Shown one piece after another: positions 27,784 to 37,051 of a stretch of 37,209 bases of DNA (position 1 is the stretch's first letter; every line of letters starts with the position of its first letter). Position numbers and translations under genes: made by a program. Source of the stretch: Fidelibacterota bacterium (GTDB lineage: Bacteria; Fidelibacterota; UBA8477); assembly GCA_021734045.1 (NCBI GenBank), contig JAIPJR010000019.1, positions 1 through 37,209 of the forward strand. The letters are read 5' to 3'. Below the pieces are notes generated by a model. That model made no database searches. It worked only from the letters and a program-made list of their open reading frames with translations, and had not been told where the DNA came from.

Positions 27784-28224
27784 ATGACTAAAAAACTGGC
27801 GTTCGCAACAAACGATGGCGAAACGATTCATGCCCATTTTGGGCAGGCGCAATATTATGAGATTGTTGAACTTGACGACTCGGGCATCACATCAAGGGAA
27901 CGTGTTCCCAAATTCGGTCTCCATGGCAGTGATGATTCTGCATCCCATGGGCATGGTCAGGGTCAGGGTCACGCGGAGCGACATGGCGGTGGTGGTATGG
28001 GACACGGAATGGGCCGAGGAGAACGACACCGGGCAATGTTTGAGCGAATTGCCGGTTGTGATTATCTGGTAGCCAGGGGCATGGGTGAATCGGCTGTGAT
28101 GAATGCCGCGGGAACCGGATTGCAGGTTATTCTGTGCGATGAAAAGACCATTGACGCAGCAGTTGAAAAGTTTCTACGGGGCGAGTTGATGCATAATAGC
28201 GGACGGGTTCATAAGCACCATTAA
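27784..28224 (+). CDS. NifX/NifB-type dinitrogenase iron-molybdenum cofactor domain protein with His/Gly-rich insert
   Basis: KLAFATNDGETIHAHFGQAQYYEIVEL...FERIAGCDYLVARGMGESAVMNAAGTGLQVIL; insert HGHGQGQGHAERHGGGGMGHGMGRGERH; C-terminal HKHH. Confidence 0.87.
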   Translation: MTKKLAFATNDGETIHAHFGQAQYYEIVELDDSGITSRERVPKFGLHGSDDSASHGHGQGQGHAERHGGGGMGHGMGRGERHRAMFERIAGCDYLVARGMGESAVMNAAGTGLQVILCDEKTIDAAVEKFLRGELMHNSGRVHKHH

Positions 28225-28260
28225 TCGTTACCATTTCCGTACATAAACCGAGGAAGAAAA

Positions 28261-28386
28261 ATGAAACGCTCTGGTGTGGGTTCCCTTTTTACCTGGTTCT
28301 GCTTCCTGCTGACGCTTTCAGAGTCGTCAGTCTTCACGGCCATAACGAGGGACCGCTTCCGGTTCCCAATCTTGAATCAGCCGTAA
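28261..28386 (+). CDS. Possible small secreted-type ORF (41 aa) or 5' part of a frame-disrupted gene
   Basis: Good Shine-Dalgarno (CGAGGAAGAAAAATG) and signal-like MKRSGVGSLFTWFCFLLTLSESSVFTA; not in the ORF track. Confidence 0.35.
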   Translation: MKRSGVGSLFTWFCFLLTLSESSVFTAITRDRFRFPILNQP

Positions 28387-28427
28387 GAATCGGTGCGCGA
28401 GGTAACAAAACCGGCTCCGAAGTCATC

Positions 28428-29021
28428 CTAAATCGGTAACTGTCTGAACACAGCATCTACCTGCTGAATGAGGGCTTCTTCGGTGGATGCGTTTTTTACC
28501 ACATAGTCGGCCCGGGCTTCCTTATGAGCCTGAGGCCACTGGAGGGCGTTGCGCGCCATAAAGTCAGCGGATGAAATGCCGCTGCGGTGCCGCACCCGGA
28601 TCTTTCGCAACTCGCGCGGTGCCGTGACCACCAATACGGCGTCCAATTCACGATCCAGACCGGTCTCGAAAATCAGCGGTGCATCCACCACAAACAATTT
28701 TACGCCGGCTTTTTCGGCATTCATCATCAAATCCCGGGTCGCTTGGCGTACCCGTGGATGCAACAATTCATTGAGGAAATCCTGCCCCGTCTTATCCTGA
28801 AACGCTGCCGCGGCCAGATTTTCGCGACTTAAATTTCCGTTCTCGTCCAAAATCTTCGTGCCAAACCGGCGTAGTAGTTGGCGTTGAATTTCCGCATCCT
28901 CAAACAAAATTGATTTGGCCAGCTCATCGGAATTACTCACCTCCGCACCCAACACAGCCAGACGCCGGGCAGCCGCGCTTTTCCCGGCACCGATACTGCC
29001 GGTAACGCCCAATTTAAACAT
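28428..29021 (-). CDS. coaE: Dephospho-CoA kinase
   Basis: FKLGVTGSIGAGKSAAARRLAVLGAEVSNSDELAK...VVDAPLIFETGLD...ADYVVKN. Confidence 0.92.
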   Translation of the reverse strand: MFKLGVTGSIGAGKSAAARRLAVLGAEVSNSDELAKSILFEDAEIQRQLLRRFGTKILDENGNLSRENLAAAAFQDKTGQDFLNELLHPRVRQATRDLMMNAEKAGVKLFVVDAPLIFETGLDRELDAVLVVTAPRELRKIRVRHRSGISSADFMARNALQWPQAHKEARADYVVKNASTEEALIQQVDAVFRQLPI

Positions 29022-29035
29022 GATTGGAGATAAAT

Positions 29036-29695
29036 TTAATCGGCATGTTGGTGCGATTCCAGAACCTGCCGGATTCGACTGAAAACCTCGTCCACGCTCC
29101 CCACCCCGTCAATGTGCTGGACAAGTCCCTGCTTGGTATAGTGTTCTATCAAGGGTTGGGTCTGTCGTTTGTAAACCGCCAAGCGGTTCCGGACAGTTGC
29201 CTCTTTGTCATCTTCGCGTTGATACAATTCCCCACCATCCACGTCGCAGACACCTGGTGTTTTAGGAGGATTAAAGGTCAAGTGATAGCTGCGACCGCAG
29301 GTACGGCAGGTCCGCCGGGCGGTAAGACGAGCGACCAGTTCTTCGTCCGGAACATCCATAACCAGAACAATATCCAGCGTTTTCTCCATCCGCTCCAAAA
29401 CATCATCCAGTGCGTTTGCCTGAGCGACGGTACGGGGAAATCCATCCAGGATGAACCCATTTTCAATTTCCGGTCGTTCAAATTCAGCCGCCACCATTTT
29501 CAGAATCAACTCATCGGGAACCAGTTCTCCGGCCGCCATGAAAGACTGGGCTTGCCGGCCCAATTCGGTCCCTTTTTTTCTATGCGTTCTGAGAATGTCC
29601 CCGGTGGAGAGGTGCAGGAAGTGGTATTCAGCGGTAATTCGCCCGGCTTGCGTCCCTTTTCCGGCGCCGGGAGGTCCCATAAATATTAACCGCAT
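29036..29695 (-). CDS. adk: Adenylate kinase with zinc-type lid
   Basis: RLIFMGPPGAGKGTQA...DGFPRTVAQA...CRTCGRSYHLTFNPPKTPGVCDVDGGELYQREDD. Confidence 0.96.
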   Translation of the reverse strand: MRLIFMGPPGAGKGTQAGRITAEYHFLHLSTGDILRTHRKKGTELGRQAQSFMAAGELVPDELILKMVAAEFERPEIENGFILDGFPRTVAQANALDDVLERMEKTLDIVLVMDVPDEELVARLTARRTCRTCGRSYHLTFNPPKTPGVCDVDGGELYQREDDKEATVRNRLAVYKRQTQPLIEHYTKQGLVQHIDGVGSVDEVFSRIRQVLESHQHAD

Positions 29696-29806
29696 CGCTA
29701 TAAATCCTTCTGATTGTTTTTGCCGTCATTCATCTGGTTGTTAAGAATCATAAAATAACTGCAATGTTCTGTTATCAAATCGGCTTTCACATCTCTACCG
29801 GAATGT

Positions 29807-31030
29807 TTAGAGCATTAATCCGGCTAAACTGGCCGTGAGCCAGGATGCGAGCGCCCCGCCAAACATAGCCCGGAAGGCCAGAGCCGCCAAATCGCCCCGC
29901 CGGGATGGTGCGATCCCGCCGATTCCACCAATCTGAATGCCCACTGAAGCAAAATTGGCGAATCCACACAGCGCATAAGAGGCTATTATTTCAGATTTTA
30001 AGGAGAGGGGATTGGCCGCCGAGGTCAATAATTCAGACAGATTGGAGTAGGCGATTAATTCTGTAAGAACGAGTTTTTGTCCCATCAATGAGCCTACGAT
30101 GCCGGCCTCCTGCCAAGGTACGCCCATGGTCCATGCCAGGGGCCTAAAGACCCATCCCAAGATCTGCTCCAGGCTCAGACCCATCAGCCCCAGTAAAACA
30201 TTCACTCCGGCAATCAGCGCAACGAATGCCACCAGCATGGCGGCCACATTCAGCGCCAGTGTCATGCCATCGGTAGCACCGCGCCCCACCGCTTCCACCA
30301 GATTGGTGTCCATGCGCTTCACTTCCATTTTCAGGTCGCCGGCGGTAAGCGAATCCTGCGTCTCTGGGTAAATAATTTTAGCGATAACCAGTGCCGCCGG
30401 CGCGCTCATGATAGAGGCTGCCATCAGGTGTCCGGCAATGCCGGGAATGTCCGACAACATTTTCACATATAAAGCCATCACACCCCCGGCTACAGTGGCA
30501 AATCCGGCCGTCATAATTGCCATCAGTTCTGATTTTGTAGCACCTTCAATGAAGGGGCGGATAAGGAGCGGGGATTCGGTCTGACCAACAAAAATATTAG
30601 CGGAAGCACTCAGGGTTTCCGAACCGGACGTCCCCAGTGTTTTTTGCATTCCACGGGCGATCCATTTGACAATCCATTGCATGATCCCCAGGTGGTAAGC
30701 CCCGGCCATTAATGCTGAGAAAAAAATGATGGTGGGCAGAACACGAAACGCAAAATTCATCAGTGGCGCCTCAACCTGACCCGTTACATAAGAGGAAAAT
30801 AAAAAATCACTGCCTTTGTCTGACAAGCTCAGCAACCCACGAATGATGGTGTCCACCCAACTAAAAAATGGTCGGCCGATGGGCGTCATGAGAATGAATG
30901 CGGCGAACGCGACTTGCAGAACGATTCCCCAGATCACCAGCTTCCAGTCAATCTGCCTGCGATTATTTGAAATGGCGTAAGCCAGTCCCAATATTGCTAT
31001 CATGCCCAGAATACCCATAAAACGGTGCAT
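29807..31030 (-). CDS. NupC family concentrative nucleoside transporter
   Basis: NIFVGQTESPLLIRPFIEGATKSELMAIMTAGFATVAGGVMALYV; YALCGFANFASVGIQIGGIGGIAPSRR. ATG at 31030 preferred. Confidence 0.92.
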   Translation of the reverse strand: MHRFMGILGMIAILGLAYAISNNRRQIDWKLVIWGIVLQVAFAAFILMTPIGRPFFSWVDTIIRGLLSLSDKGSDFLFSSYVTGQVEAPLMNFAFRVLPTIIFFSALMAGAYHLGIMQWIVKWIARGMQKTLGTSGSETLSASANIFVGQTESPLLIRPFIEGATKSELMAIMTAGFATVAGGVMALYVKMLSDIPGIAGHLMAASIMSAPAALVIAKIIYPETQDSLTAGDLKMEVKRMDTNLVEAVGRGATDGMTLALNVAAMLVAFVALIAGVNVLLGLMGLSLEQILGWVFRPLAWTMGVPWQEAGIVGSLMGQKLVLTELIAYSNLSELLTSAANPLSLKSEIIASYALCGFANFASVGIQIGGIGGIAPSRRGDLAALAFRAMFGGALASWLTASLAGLML

Positions 31031-31032
31031 GC

Positions 31033-31602
31033 TTACTCCTCCTCCGGTGGCGCTTCGAAACAATTTCGGCAGCGCGCTTCATAGCTGTCGGTTTCCCCGA
31101 TCAAAACCTGCTCTTTGGATGCCACCAGCCGCTGGGTGAATCCGGCTGGATTTCCACAAATCACGCAGATTGCAACTGTTTTGGTGACAAATTCCGCCTC
31201 TGCCATGAGGTGGGGCATATGTCCAAATGGCTGTCCACGAAAATCCTTATCCAAACCTGCAACAATCACCCGTTTTCGTTGTCGCGCCAGGGTTCGGCAC
31301 ACCTCCACGATACCGGCATCAAAAAACTGGACTTCATCAATGCCCACCACCTGGGCGTGCTTCGCTAATTTCAGGATTTCACCAGTGGTTTTAACGGTTT
31401 GGGATTCCACGCGCAGTTGGCTGTGAGAGACGATGTGATTCTCACTGTAGCGCGTATCTATCTTTGGTTTAACAATGACCAGATTCTGCCGGGCAATCTG
31501 AACCCGCCGCATGCGACGAATGAGTTCCTCGGTCTTACCGCTGAACATGGGTCCTGCGATAACTTCTATCCAGCCGGTATGTGTGTGGGGAATCAGAATA
31601 AT
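31033..31602 (-). CDS. tdk: Type II thymidine kinase; start codon probably non-canonical
   Basis: [24 protein letters not shown]...[17 protein letters not shown]...[16 protein letters not shown]; zinc Cys pairs CVIC and CRNC. Confidence 0.92.
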   Translation of the reverse strand: MILIPHTHTGWIEVIAGPMFSGKTEELIRRMRRVQIARQNLVIVKPKIDTRYSENHIVSHSQLRVESQTVKTTGEILKLAKHAQVVGIDEVQFFDAGIVEVCRTLARQRKRVIVAGLDKDFRGQPFGHMPHLMAEAEFVTKTVAICVICGNPAGFTQRLVASKEQVLIGETDSYEARCRNCFEAPPEEE

Positions 31603-31618
31603 TTCCGCTCCTTGTGAT

Positions 31619-32260
31619 TTATTCAGGTACTGTAGCCTGACCAAAGAAGGCGGTCAGGTGATCCCTCAATTCCTCGATTATTGGTGCAAAAGATTGACTG
31701 CCTGTTACTCGAATATCGGCAAATTGATTTGCCGGGAGCACCCAGGCTTCCTCAGCGGGAATGACACTTTCCACCAACCGCCGCTTGATCTGGTCCAGGA
31801 AAAGTTCACGTTCATTAACATCGGTTTGAACACGCCGGATCATGCGGATACGAGCGTCGGTTTCCACCGCTATTTTCAGGTGGTACAAATCGCGAAGCGC
31901 TGAATCAACCAGCGCCATAATTCCTTCAACGATTAGCACTTTCGGTGCATTCACACCTTCAGACATGGGACTGCGCTGGTGTGTGTGATGGTCATAAATG
32001 GGCAGATAGGTGACCTCACCCCGTTGGAGTTGCCGAATATGTCCAGCCAGTTCATTTAGATGGAATGATTCAGGTTGATCCATTTCCGGGAGACCTGTGG
32101 TGGTTTTCGGGAGGTTGGTGAAATCACGAAGATACCGGTCGGTGCAGAGGTGGTAGATGGGGAGATCAAGTTGTTTCATCAATTGGGTGGCCAGGGATGA
32201 TTTCCCGGCCCCGGTGGCTCCGCCAATCCCAATCGTGAATGTCTGATCACCAGGTTTCAT
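31619..32260 (-). CDS. udk: Uridine kinase family protein
   Basis: [19 protein letters not shown]...[13 protein letters not shown]...[11 protein letters not shown]...[14 protein letters not shown] 32260 overlaps the cdd stop. Confidence 0.87.
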   Translation of the reverse strand: MKPGDQTFTIGIGGATGAGKSSLATQLMKQLDLPIYHLCTDRYLRDFTNLPKTTTGLPEMDQPESFHLNELAGHIRQLQRGEVTYLPIYDHHTHQRSPMSEGVNAPKVLIVEGIMALVDSALRDLYHLKIAVETDARIRMIRRVQTDVNERELFLDQIKRRLVESVIPAEEAWVLPANQFADIRVTGSQSFAPIIEELRDHLTAFFGQATVPE

Positions 32261-32649
32261 TTGCGCAGCATGCTTTCGTTGAATGCACCAGGCAGTAAAT
32301 CCCGTGAGGTAGTGCGAGTCGTATTTCCGTTTTCGTCTACCAGAATCACCGGCACGTCCCCACAGAGTTCCCAAATCACCTGCCTACAAGCGCCGCAGGG
32401 CGGAACGCCATCTTCTGATGCTACCACCAGGCTGTTGAATTTTTTCTCGCCGGCGGCGATAGCCGCGCTTAATGCATTTCGCTCAGCGCAAACAGTAAGT
32501 CCGTAGCTGGCATTCTCCACATTACAGCCAGTGAAGAAATTACCATTATCTGTCATAACAGCCGCGCCCACTTTGAACCGGGAGTAAGGCGCATAGGCAT
32601 TTTCCTGGACCTTCTGTGCCGCTTGAATCAGTTCGGTATTATTTTTCAT
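32257..32649 (-). CDS. cdd: Cytidine deaminase
   Basis: YAPYSRFKVGAAVMTDNGNFFTGCNVENASYGLTVCAERNALSAAIAAGEKKF...PPCGACRQVIWE. Confidence 0.95.
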   Translation of the reverse strand: MKNNTELIQAAQKVQENAYAPYSRFKVGAAVMTDNGNFFTGCNVENASYGLTVCAERNALSAAIAAGEKKFNSLVVASEDGVPPCGACRQVIWELCGDVPVILVDENGNTTRTTSRDLLPGAFNESMLRK

Positions 32650-32653
32650 TTCT

Positions 32654-33295
32654 CTATATCCATTCATGAATTTTTAATTGCCGGTAAAGCAAGTATAGCA
32701 CCATTCCGGTAATAAATCCGCCGATATGTGCCATGTAGGCTACGCTCTCACCGGCGCCAGCCCGGGCCTGGGAGAGAAATTGGAGTGCAATCCAGATGCC
32801 GATGTAATAGACGGCGCTGATTTCTTTGAAAATTACAAAGAATAACCAGGTGAGAATCTGCGCGCGCGGGAACCGGATGATATACGCACCCATAATGCCG
32901 CTAATGCTGCCGGATGCACCCACCAGTACACCAGGATTATTCGCACCAAAACCAGGATCAAGGTGCACCTCCATCAGCGCCGCACCAATCCCACAGAGCA
33001 GGTAAAAAACCACAAATCCGCCGTGTCCCATAGCGCCTTCGATATTGTCACCGAAGATATAGAGGAAAAACATATTAAATACCAGATGAGCCAGGCCACC
33101 ATGGACAAACTGATAGGTAAAAAGCTCGATAAAACCCAAATGACTGCCGGTTAGTAATCGGTCTTCCCACAATCCCAGGTTATCCAGCGGGACAATTAGT
33201 CCAAGCAGATAAAGGATGATATTGACAGCAATCAGGGTGTAAACAACTGTGGGCTGCAGAAGGCGTGGGTTATTATCACGGAGGGGGATAAACAT
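32654..33295 (-). CDS. Rhomboid family intramembrane serine protease
   Basis: FTYQFVHGGLAHLVFNMFFLYIFGDNIE...GASGSISGIMGAY (GxSx)...AHIGGFITGM. Confidence 0.93.
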   Translation of the reverse strand: MFIPLRDNNPRLLQPTVVYTLIAVNIILYLLGLIVPLDNLGLWEDRLLTGSHLGFIELFTYQFVHGGLAHLVFNMFFLYIFGDNIEGAMGHGGFVVFYLLCGIGAALMEVHLDPGFGANNPGVLVGASGSISGIMGAYIIRFPRAQILTWLFFVIFKEISAVYYIGIWIALQFLSQARAGAGESVAYMAHIGGFITGMVLYLLYRQLKIHEWI

Positions 33296-35469
33296 TACTG
33301 CACACTGAACGAATAGCGGTTCACAGATCGGTTGCCGGCCTGATCTGAAAGTGTGATCTCTAACCGGTAACTGCCCGCTTGCGTTTCGGGCAGCAGCCAG
33401 TATGAAATTTCCTGGCGCAAGGGGTTGTAGTCCGGGAAAATTTTTTCATTGTTCAATGTGGCTTCGTCAATTCGCACCGTAGCAGTTCGTTCCGGTAAAT
33501 TATCAGTTATCTTGAAGAGAAGTTTATCACCGGGTCGGTATTTGGTCCCGGAGGAAATAGCTGTAAGCTCAGGTGATGTCGTATCGACCAGCAGGAGATA
33601 TTCACCGGCACCGGGCAGCTCACCTTCGAGCCACGGTCCGTTCGTGTCCGTGCGAATTTTAATCAGCCGGTGACCCTTTCGCTTGTACAGATGCCAGACA
33701 TCAACTTTGCCTGCTCCCACATAAAAGCGGGTATCCGCATACACTGAATCATCCCCGTTGGGCAATGTAATCCGAAAACCCGGCCAGACAGCGCCGTCAA
33801 TTTCCATGGCCAGGGTATCAACCTCAAAAAAAATCCTGGATATTATATTGGAACGCGCGGCTTGTAATCGCACGACCAGCGCCCCCTCCATTAATTCTAC
33901 ATCCAATGAATCACCAGACAGGAGTGCTTGCCATTTCTGCAGGTCATACACGCGTGTTTTGTCCGGGGTAACACGCAGGGAGAACTGGTGATACTTCAAC
34001 GCATCCTCGGCCGAAATCGCGTGACTTTCAGCATGGGTGTCTGAGACGGTATTTAAGGGTATCCGGAGCGTATCCGTATATCCCACAAGATCTATGTAGG
34101 GGGGGAAATACCAGGGTGTGGTGGTTACAAGTTTGAGTAATTTACCATATGGCGTTGCCGCCCAATTGTACTGAAGCGCTGGTGGCAGTTGATTTTTCGG
34201 CTGGAGCAACTGGACCCGTTCAGTTGGGACCCCTTCGCCACGACTGATTGCCTGAATTCCCGAATCTATCCCCTCTGGTAATTCAAATTCCCAGGTGGTG
34301 CGCTTGGTGTTGTAGTAGATTGTTTTCGGCAGCAGAGGCTCTCCCGGATTATTTTGAAAGTCAATCTGGACCGGTCTCGCCATTTTACCGTTGCGGGTGA
34401 AGCGATAAAGCGTCTCATTAACCTTTTCGGCGGACCAGATTGCAGGAATCGCCTCTTGGTTATTTGTGGTTCCCTGCACGGTCGTCTGATTGCCGTTATA
34501 GTCTTCCAGAACCAGTTTCCACCTGTAATCACCGGGTGGCGTCCGCAGATAACCATTCTCCCCAGGCAGAAAAAAATCCAGTCCGGGTTCGATACCATTT
34601 TGATAAAGTCGCGTGAAACGCCAATTGGTCAAATCGGCATAGAGCGGGCGATGAGATGACACCAAGTCGGCCGTCTCGAAGGGAAGTTGATCGTAGGTCA
34701 TTTCAATCACCAGTGAATCGTCCAGAAAGAAGCGCGCTTTATAAATGGCATACTTATTCAGTGTCCCATTTGACACATCAAAGCTATTGAATTCAATACC
34801 ATAGGGATCGGCAGTATGAATAGATTCTTGCACCACATAATTTCTTTTCTTACCCGGTTCTGGAATGTTGATGAAATAGGGGAGCTTGCTACCATTAATC
34901 CTGCTGTGTTCACCCAGGGGAACAAATGCCAGAAAATTAATGAACGGAGCTTGTGTATCTCGGATCTGACTATAGAACTGCATGGGATTGATGGGAATAT
35001 TGGCTGAATCCCGCACTTCAAAATGGAGGTGAGGAAATCGGGTTCCGGAAACTCCAGACCAGGCGAGAATCTCACCTTGATTCACCCGCAGGTGATTTTC
35101 AGGAAATTTAATGTCGGTTGCATACCGTTGTGATTTTTTCTGTTCAGCGCGCAGCTGTTTTTCAAGCACAGGCGTGAAATGCTCCAGGTGCGCGTACACC
35201 GCACGCCTGCCGTCATCCAGTTTTAAGAATAAAACTTTGCCATAGCCCCAATAACCAGCACTGATTCGTTCGATGTATCCGTCTGTGATTGCCTGACAGG
35301 GGACGCCCATTTCACCCCAGGTCTTGACGTCAATACCGGCGTGAAAATGTCCATCACGGTACTCGCAGAATGTGGCTGAAAGATAGGGCTTGGCTTTTAA
35401 TGGCCACACATAGTCAGAAGCGGTTAGCGTGAGGGTGCCCAGCAGTAGAATAGAGAATAGGCGTAACAT
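33295..35469 (-). CDS. M23 family metallopeptidase with long C-terminal region
   Basis: DGHFHAGIDVKTWGEMGVPCQAITDGYIERISAGYWGYGKVLFLKLDDGRRAVYAHLEHF...HLHFEVRDS; ATG 35469 with signal peptide MLRLFSILLLGTLTLTAS. Confidence 0.9.
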   Translation of the reverse strand: MLRLFSILLLGTLTLTASDYVWPLKAKPYLSATFCEYRDGHFHAGIDVKTWGEMGVPCQAITDGYIERISAGYWGYGKVLFLKLDDGRRAVYAHLEHFTPVLEKQLRAEQKKSQRYATDIKFPENHLRVNQGEILAWSGVSGTRFPHLHFEVRDSANIPINPMQFYSQIRDTQAPFINFLAFVPLGEHSRINGSKLPYFINIPEPGKKRNYVVQESIHTADPYGIEFNSFDVSNGTLNKYAIYKARFFLDDSLVIEMTYDQLPFETADLVSSHRPLYADLTNWRFTRLYQNGIEPGLDFFLPGENGYLRTPPGDYRWKLVLEDYNGNQTTVQGTTNNQEAIPAIWSAEKVNETLYRFTRNGKMARPVQIDFQNNPGEPLLPKTIYYNTKRTTWEFELPEGIDSGIQAISRGEGVPTERVQLLQPKNQLPPALQYNWAATPYGKLLKLVTTTPWYFPPYIDLVGYTDTLRIPLNTVSDTHAESHAISAEDALKYHQFSLRVTPDKTRVYDLQKWQALLSGDSLDVELMEGALVVRLQAARSNIISRIFFEVDTLAMEIDGAVWPGFRITLPNGDDSVYADTRFYVGAGKVDVWHLYKRKGHRLIKIRTDTNGPWLEGELPGAGEYLLLVDTTSPELTAISSGTKYRPGDKLLFKITDNLPERTATVRIDEATLNNEKIFPDYNPLRQEISYWLLPETQAGSYRLEITLSDQAGNRSVNRYSFSVQ

Positions 35470-35563
35470 GGGCGGAAAATTACATGAACAGCCAGGAAAA
35501 ACCACCTGAAAGAAGCCGTATCCTCTATTGGTAAGGCTGTCTTCCGCGCGTATTTTTCCGGCG

Positions 35564-36076
35564 ATGCTGAGTCTGTTTACCACAAGAAATCCCAAAATAC
35601 GACCGGAGCCGGTAAGCATCAAGAAACGCCTGGCTGAAGTCCATCGCATCCTGCTTGTCTATCCCTTACATATCCCACATGCCCGTGTGGCACGCTACAC
35701 GCTGGCCCGGCTCACGGTGATGCCTAATCCATTTGAAATTTTTGTGGCAGCTACGGAGCGGGTTATCAAGCATGTTCACCTGGAGTCCGGTAATATTCTC
35801 CCCATCCGGGTTTCATCCCGCAGCGGTGATGTTGTTGCTGACAGCGTTTCCAGCTGGTCTGTGCAGTCTTTTGACGCGACAGTGTGCCTTGCCCCAGAGC
35901 CGGGCGATGATTTAATGGCATTGGTACGACGCATCAAATCTCCGATGACCATTGGGTTTTCAGATGGCGGAGGCGATCATCGTTTTACCGTAGAAATGGT
36001 GAAACGTGAGACCGAGTTTTTGGAAAACTCTTATGGGAGTGTATTGGGGTTGTTTGGGTTAAAATCAGTTAGGTAG
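35564..36076 (+). CDS. Hypothetical protein, weak resemblance to the N-terminal half of GT9-type glycosyltransferases
   Basis: RILLVYPLHIPHARVARYTLARL...FDATVCLAPEPGDDLMALVRRIKSPMTIGF; family call by eye only. Confidence 0.6.
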   Translation: MLSLFTTRNPKIRPEPVSIKKRLAEVHRILLVYPLHIPHARVARYTLARLTVMPNPFEIFVAATERVIKHVHLESGNILPIRVSSRSGDVVADSVSSWSVQSFDATVCLAPEPGDDLMALVRRIKSPMTIGFSDGGGDHRFTVEMVKRETEFLENSYGSVLGLFGLKSVR

Positions 36077-36108
36077 AATAATCAACTAAGTGTATCAGAA
36101 AAACCGGC

Positions 36109-36504
36109 TTACTGGTTGTTATTATTGCGCTGATTAGCAAGCTCTTTACAATGGACATGATACTTGGCAATGGGGACTGCCATGAGGCGTTGTTCCTCAA
36201 TGAGTTCACCGCAAATTCCACAGATACCATAGGTTTTATCAGCGACGCGCTCCAGCGCTGCTTCAATCTCTTTCAGATATTTTGCCTGTCGGTGGGCAAA
36301 CATGCTGGTTTTTTCACGCTCCTGCATATCCGTTCCCACATCTGCCATGTGGTAAGTCATGGAAGAAAGTTCGCCTGAGCCATCCGTAATGGTCTGGTGA
36401 AGCTCGGCTTTTTGATAATCAAAATCTTCCAGAATCTTGTTCCGCTCGTCCACCAGGAGGTCGTTAAATTTTTTCAGTGTTTTATCATCAAATTGTTTTG
36501 CCAT
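36109..36504 (-). CDS. DksA/TraR-type zinc finger protein
   Basis: Coiled-coil N-terminal region; DVGTDMQEREKTSMFAHRQAKYLKEIEAALERVADKTYGICGICGELIEEQRLMAVPIAKYHVHCKE. Confidence 0.85.
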   Translation of the reverse strand: MAKQFDDKTLKKFNDLLVDERNKILEDFDYQKAELHQTITDGSGELSSMTYHMADVGTDMQEREKTSMFAHRQAKYLKEIEAALERVADKTYGICGICGELIEEQRLMAVPIAKYHVHCKELANQRNNNNQ

Positions 36505-36697
36505 GGTCATTTCCTCACCGTTAAAGCTTGGTGAATATAGAATACGAGACACTTAAGACAAGGAATTTCGGCAGGTCCCGAAGGCATTGAAATTGTGCAG
36601 TTTCGATGCTGGATAAAATGTTTGGTGAGCGGTACTGTCCCACATATATTTGCGCCGCTTTGATAACGCTAATAAAACATATCATGGGATAGTTTTT

Positions 36698-37024
36698 ATG
36701 GAAAGTATTATCTGTCCGGAATGTGGTGAACCGTTGACTGAAGAGGGACTGGCGAAGTCGCTCATCTGTCCCCATTGTGGCACGAATTTAAAAGATAAAA
36801 AGTACATGGATTTTTTGGAGTTTTTGATGGTCTCCGAGATCGTTGAGGACATCGATTTTTTTGACGAGAGTGTTTACGGGGAAGAATACATCAAATACGA
36901 AGCCACTGAATTTGATGACATGGAAGAGTCAGCCCATCAGCCTAACCCACCTGAGTGGGATAATGAAACAGAAGAACAGGAAGAAGAATGGGGGGAAGAC
37001 AGCGGCAACAAGTGGGAGGACTGA
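36698..37024 (+). CDS. Small zinc-ribbon protein with strongly acidic C-terminal tail
   Basis: IICPECGEPL...SLICPHCGTNL; tail EWDNETEEQEEEWGEDSGNKWED. Confidence 0.7.
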   Translation: MESIICPECGEPLTEEGLAKSLICPHCGTNLKDKKYMDFLEFLMVSEIVEDIDFFDESVYGEEYIKYEATEFDDMEESAHQPNPPEWDNETEEQEEEWGEDSGNKWED

Positions 37025-37051
37025 TCCCGCGGTCAGGTCGTCTGGATTAAT

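Noticed and set aside
29024-29689. 221-aa + strand ORF opposite adk
   Set aside because: Antisense of a clear adenylate kinase; composition is typical of a shadow ORF.
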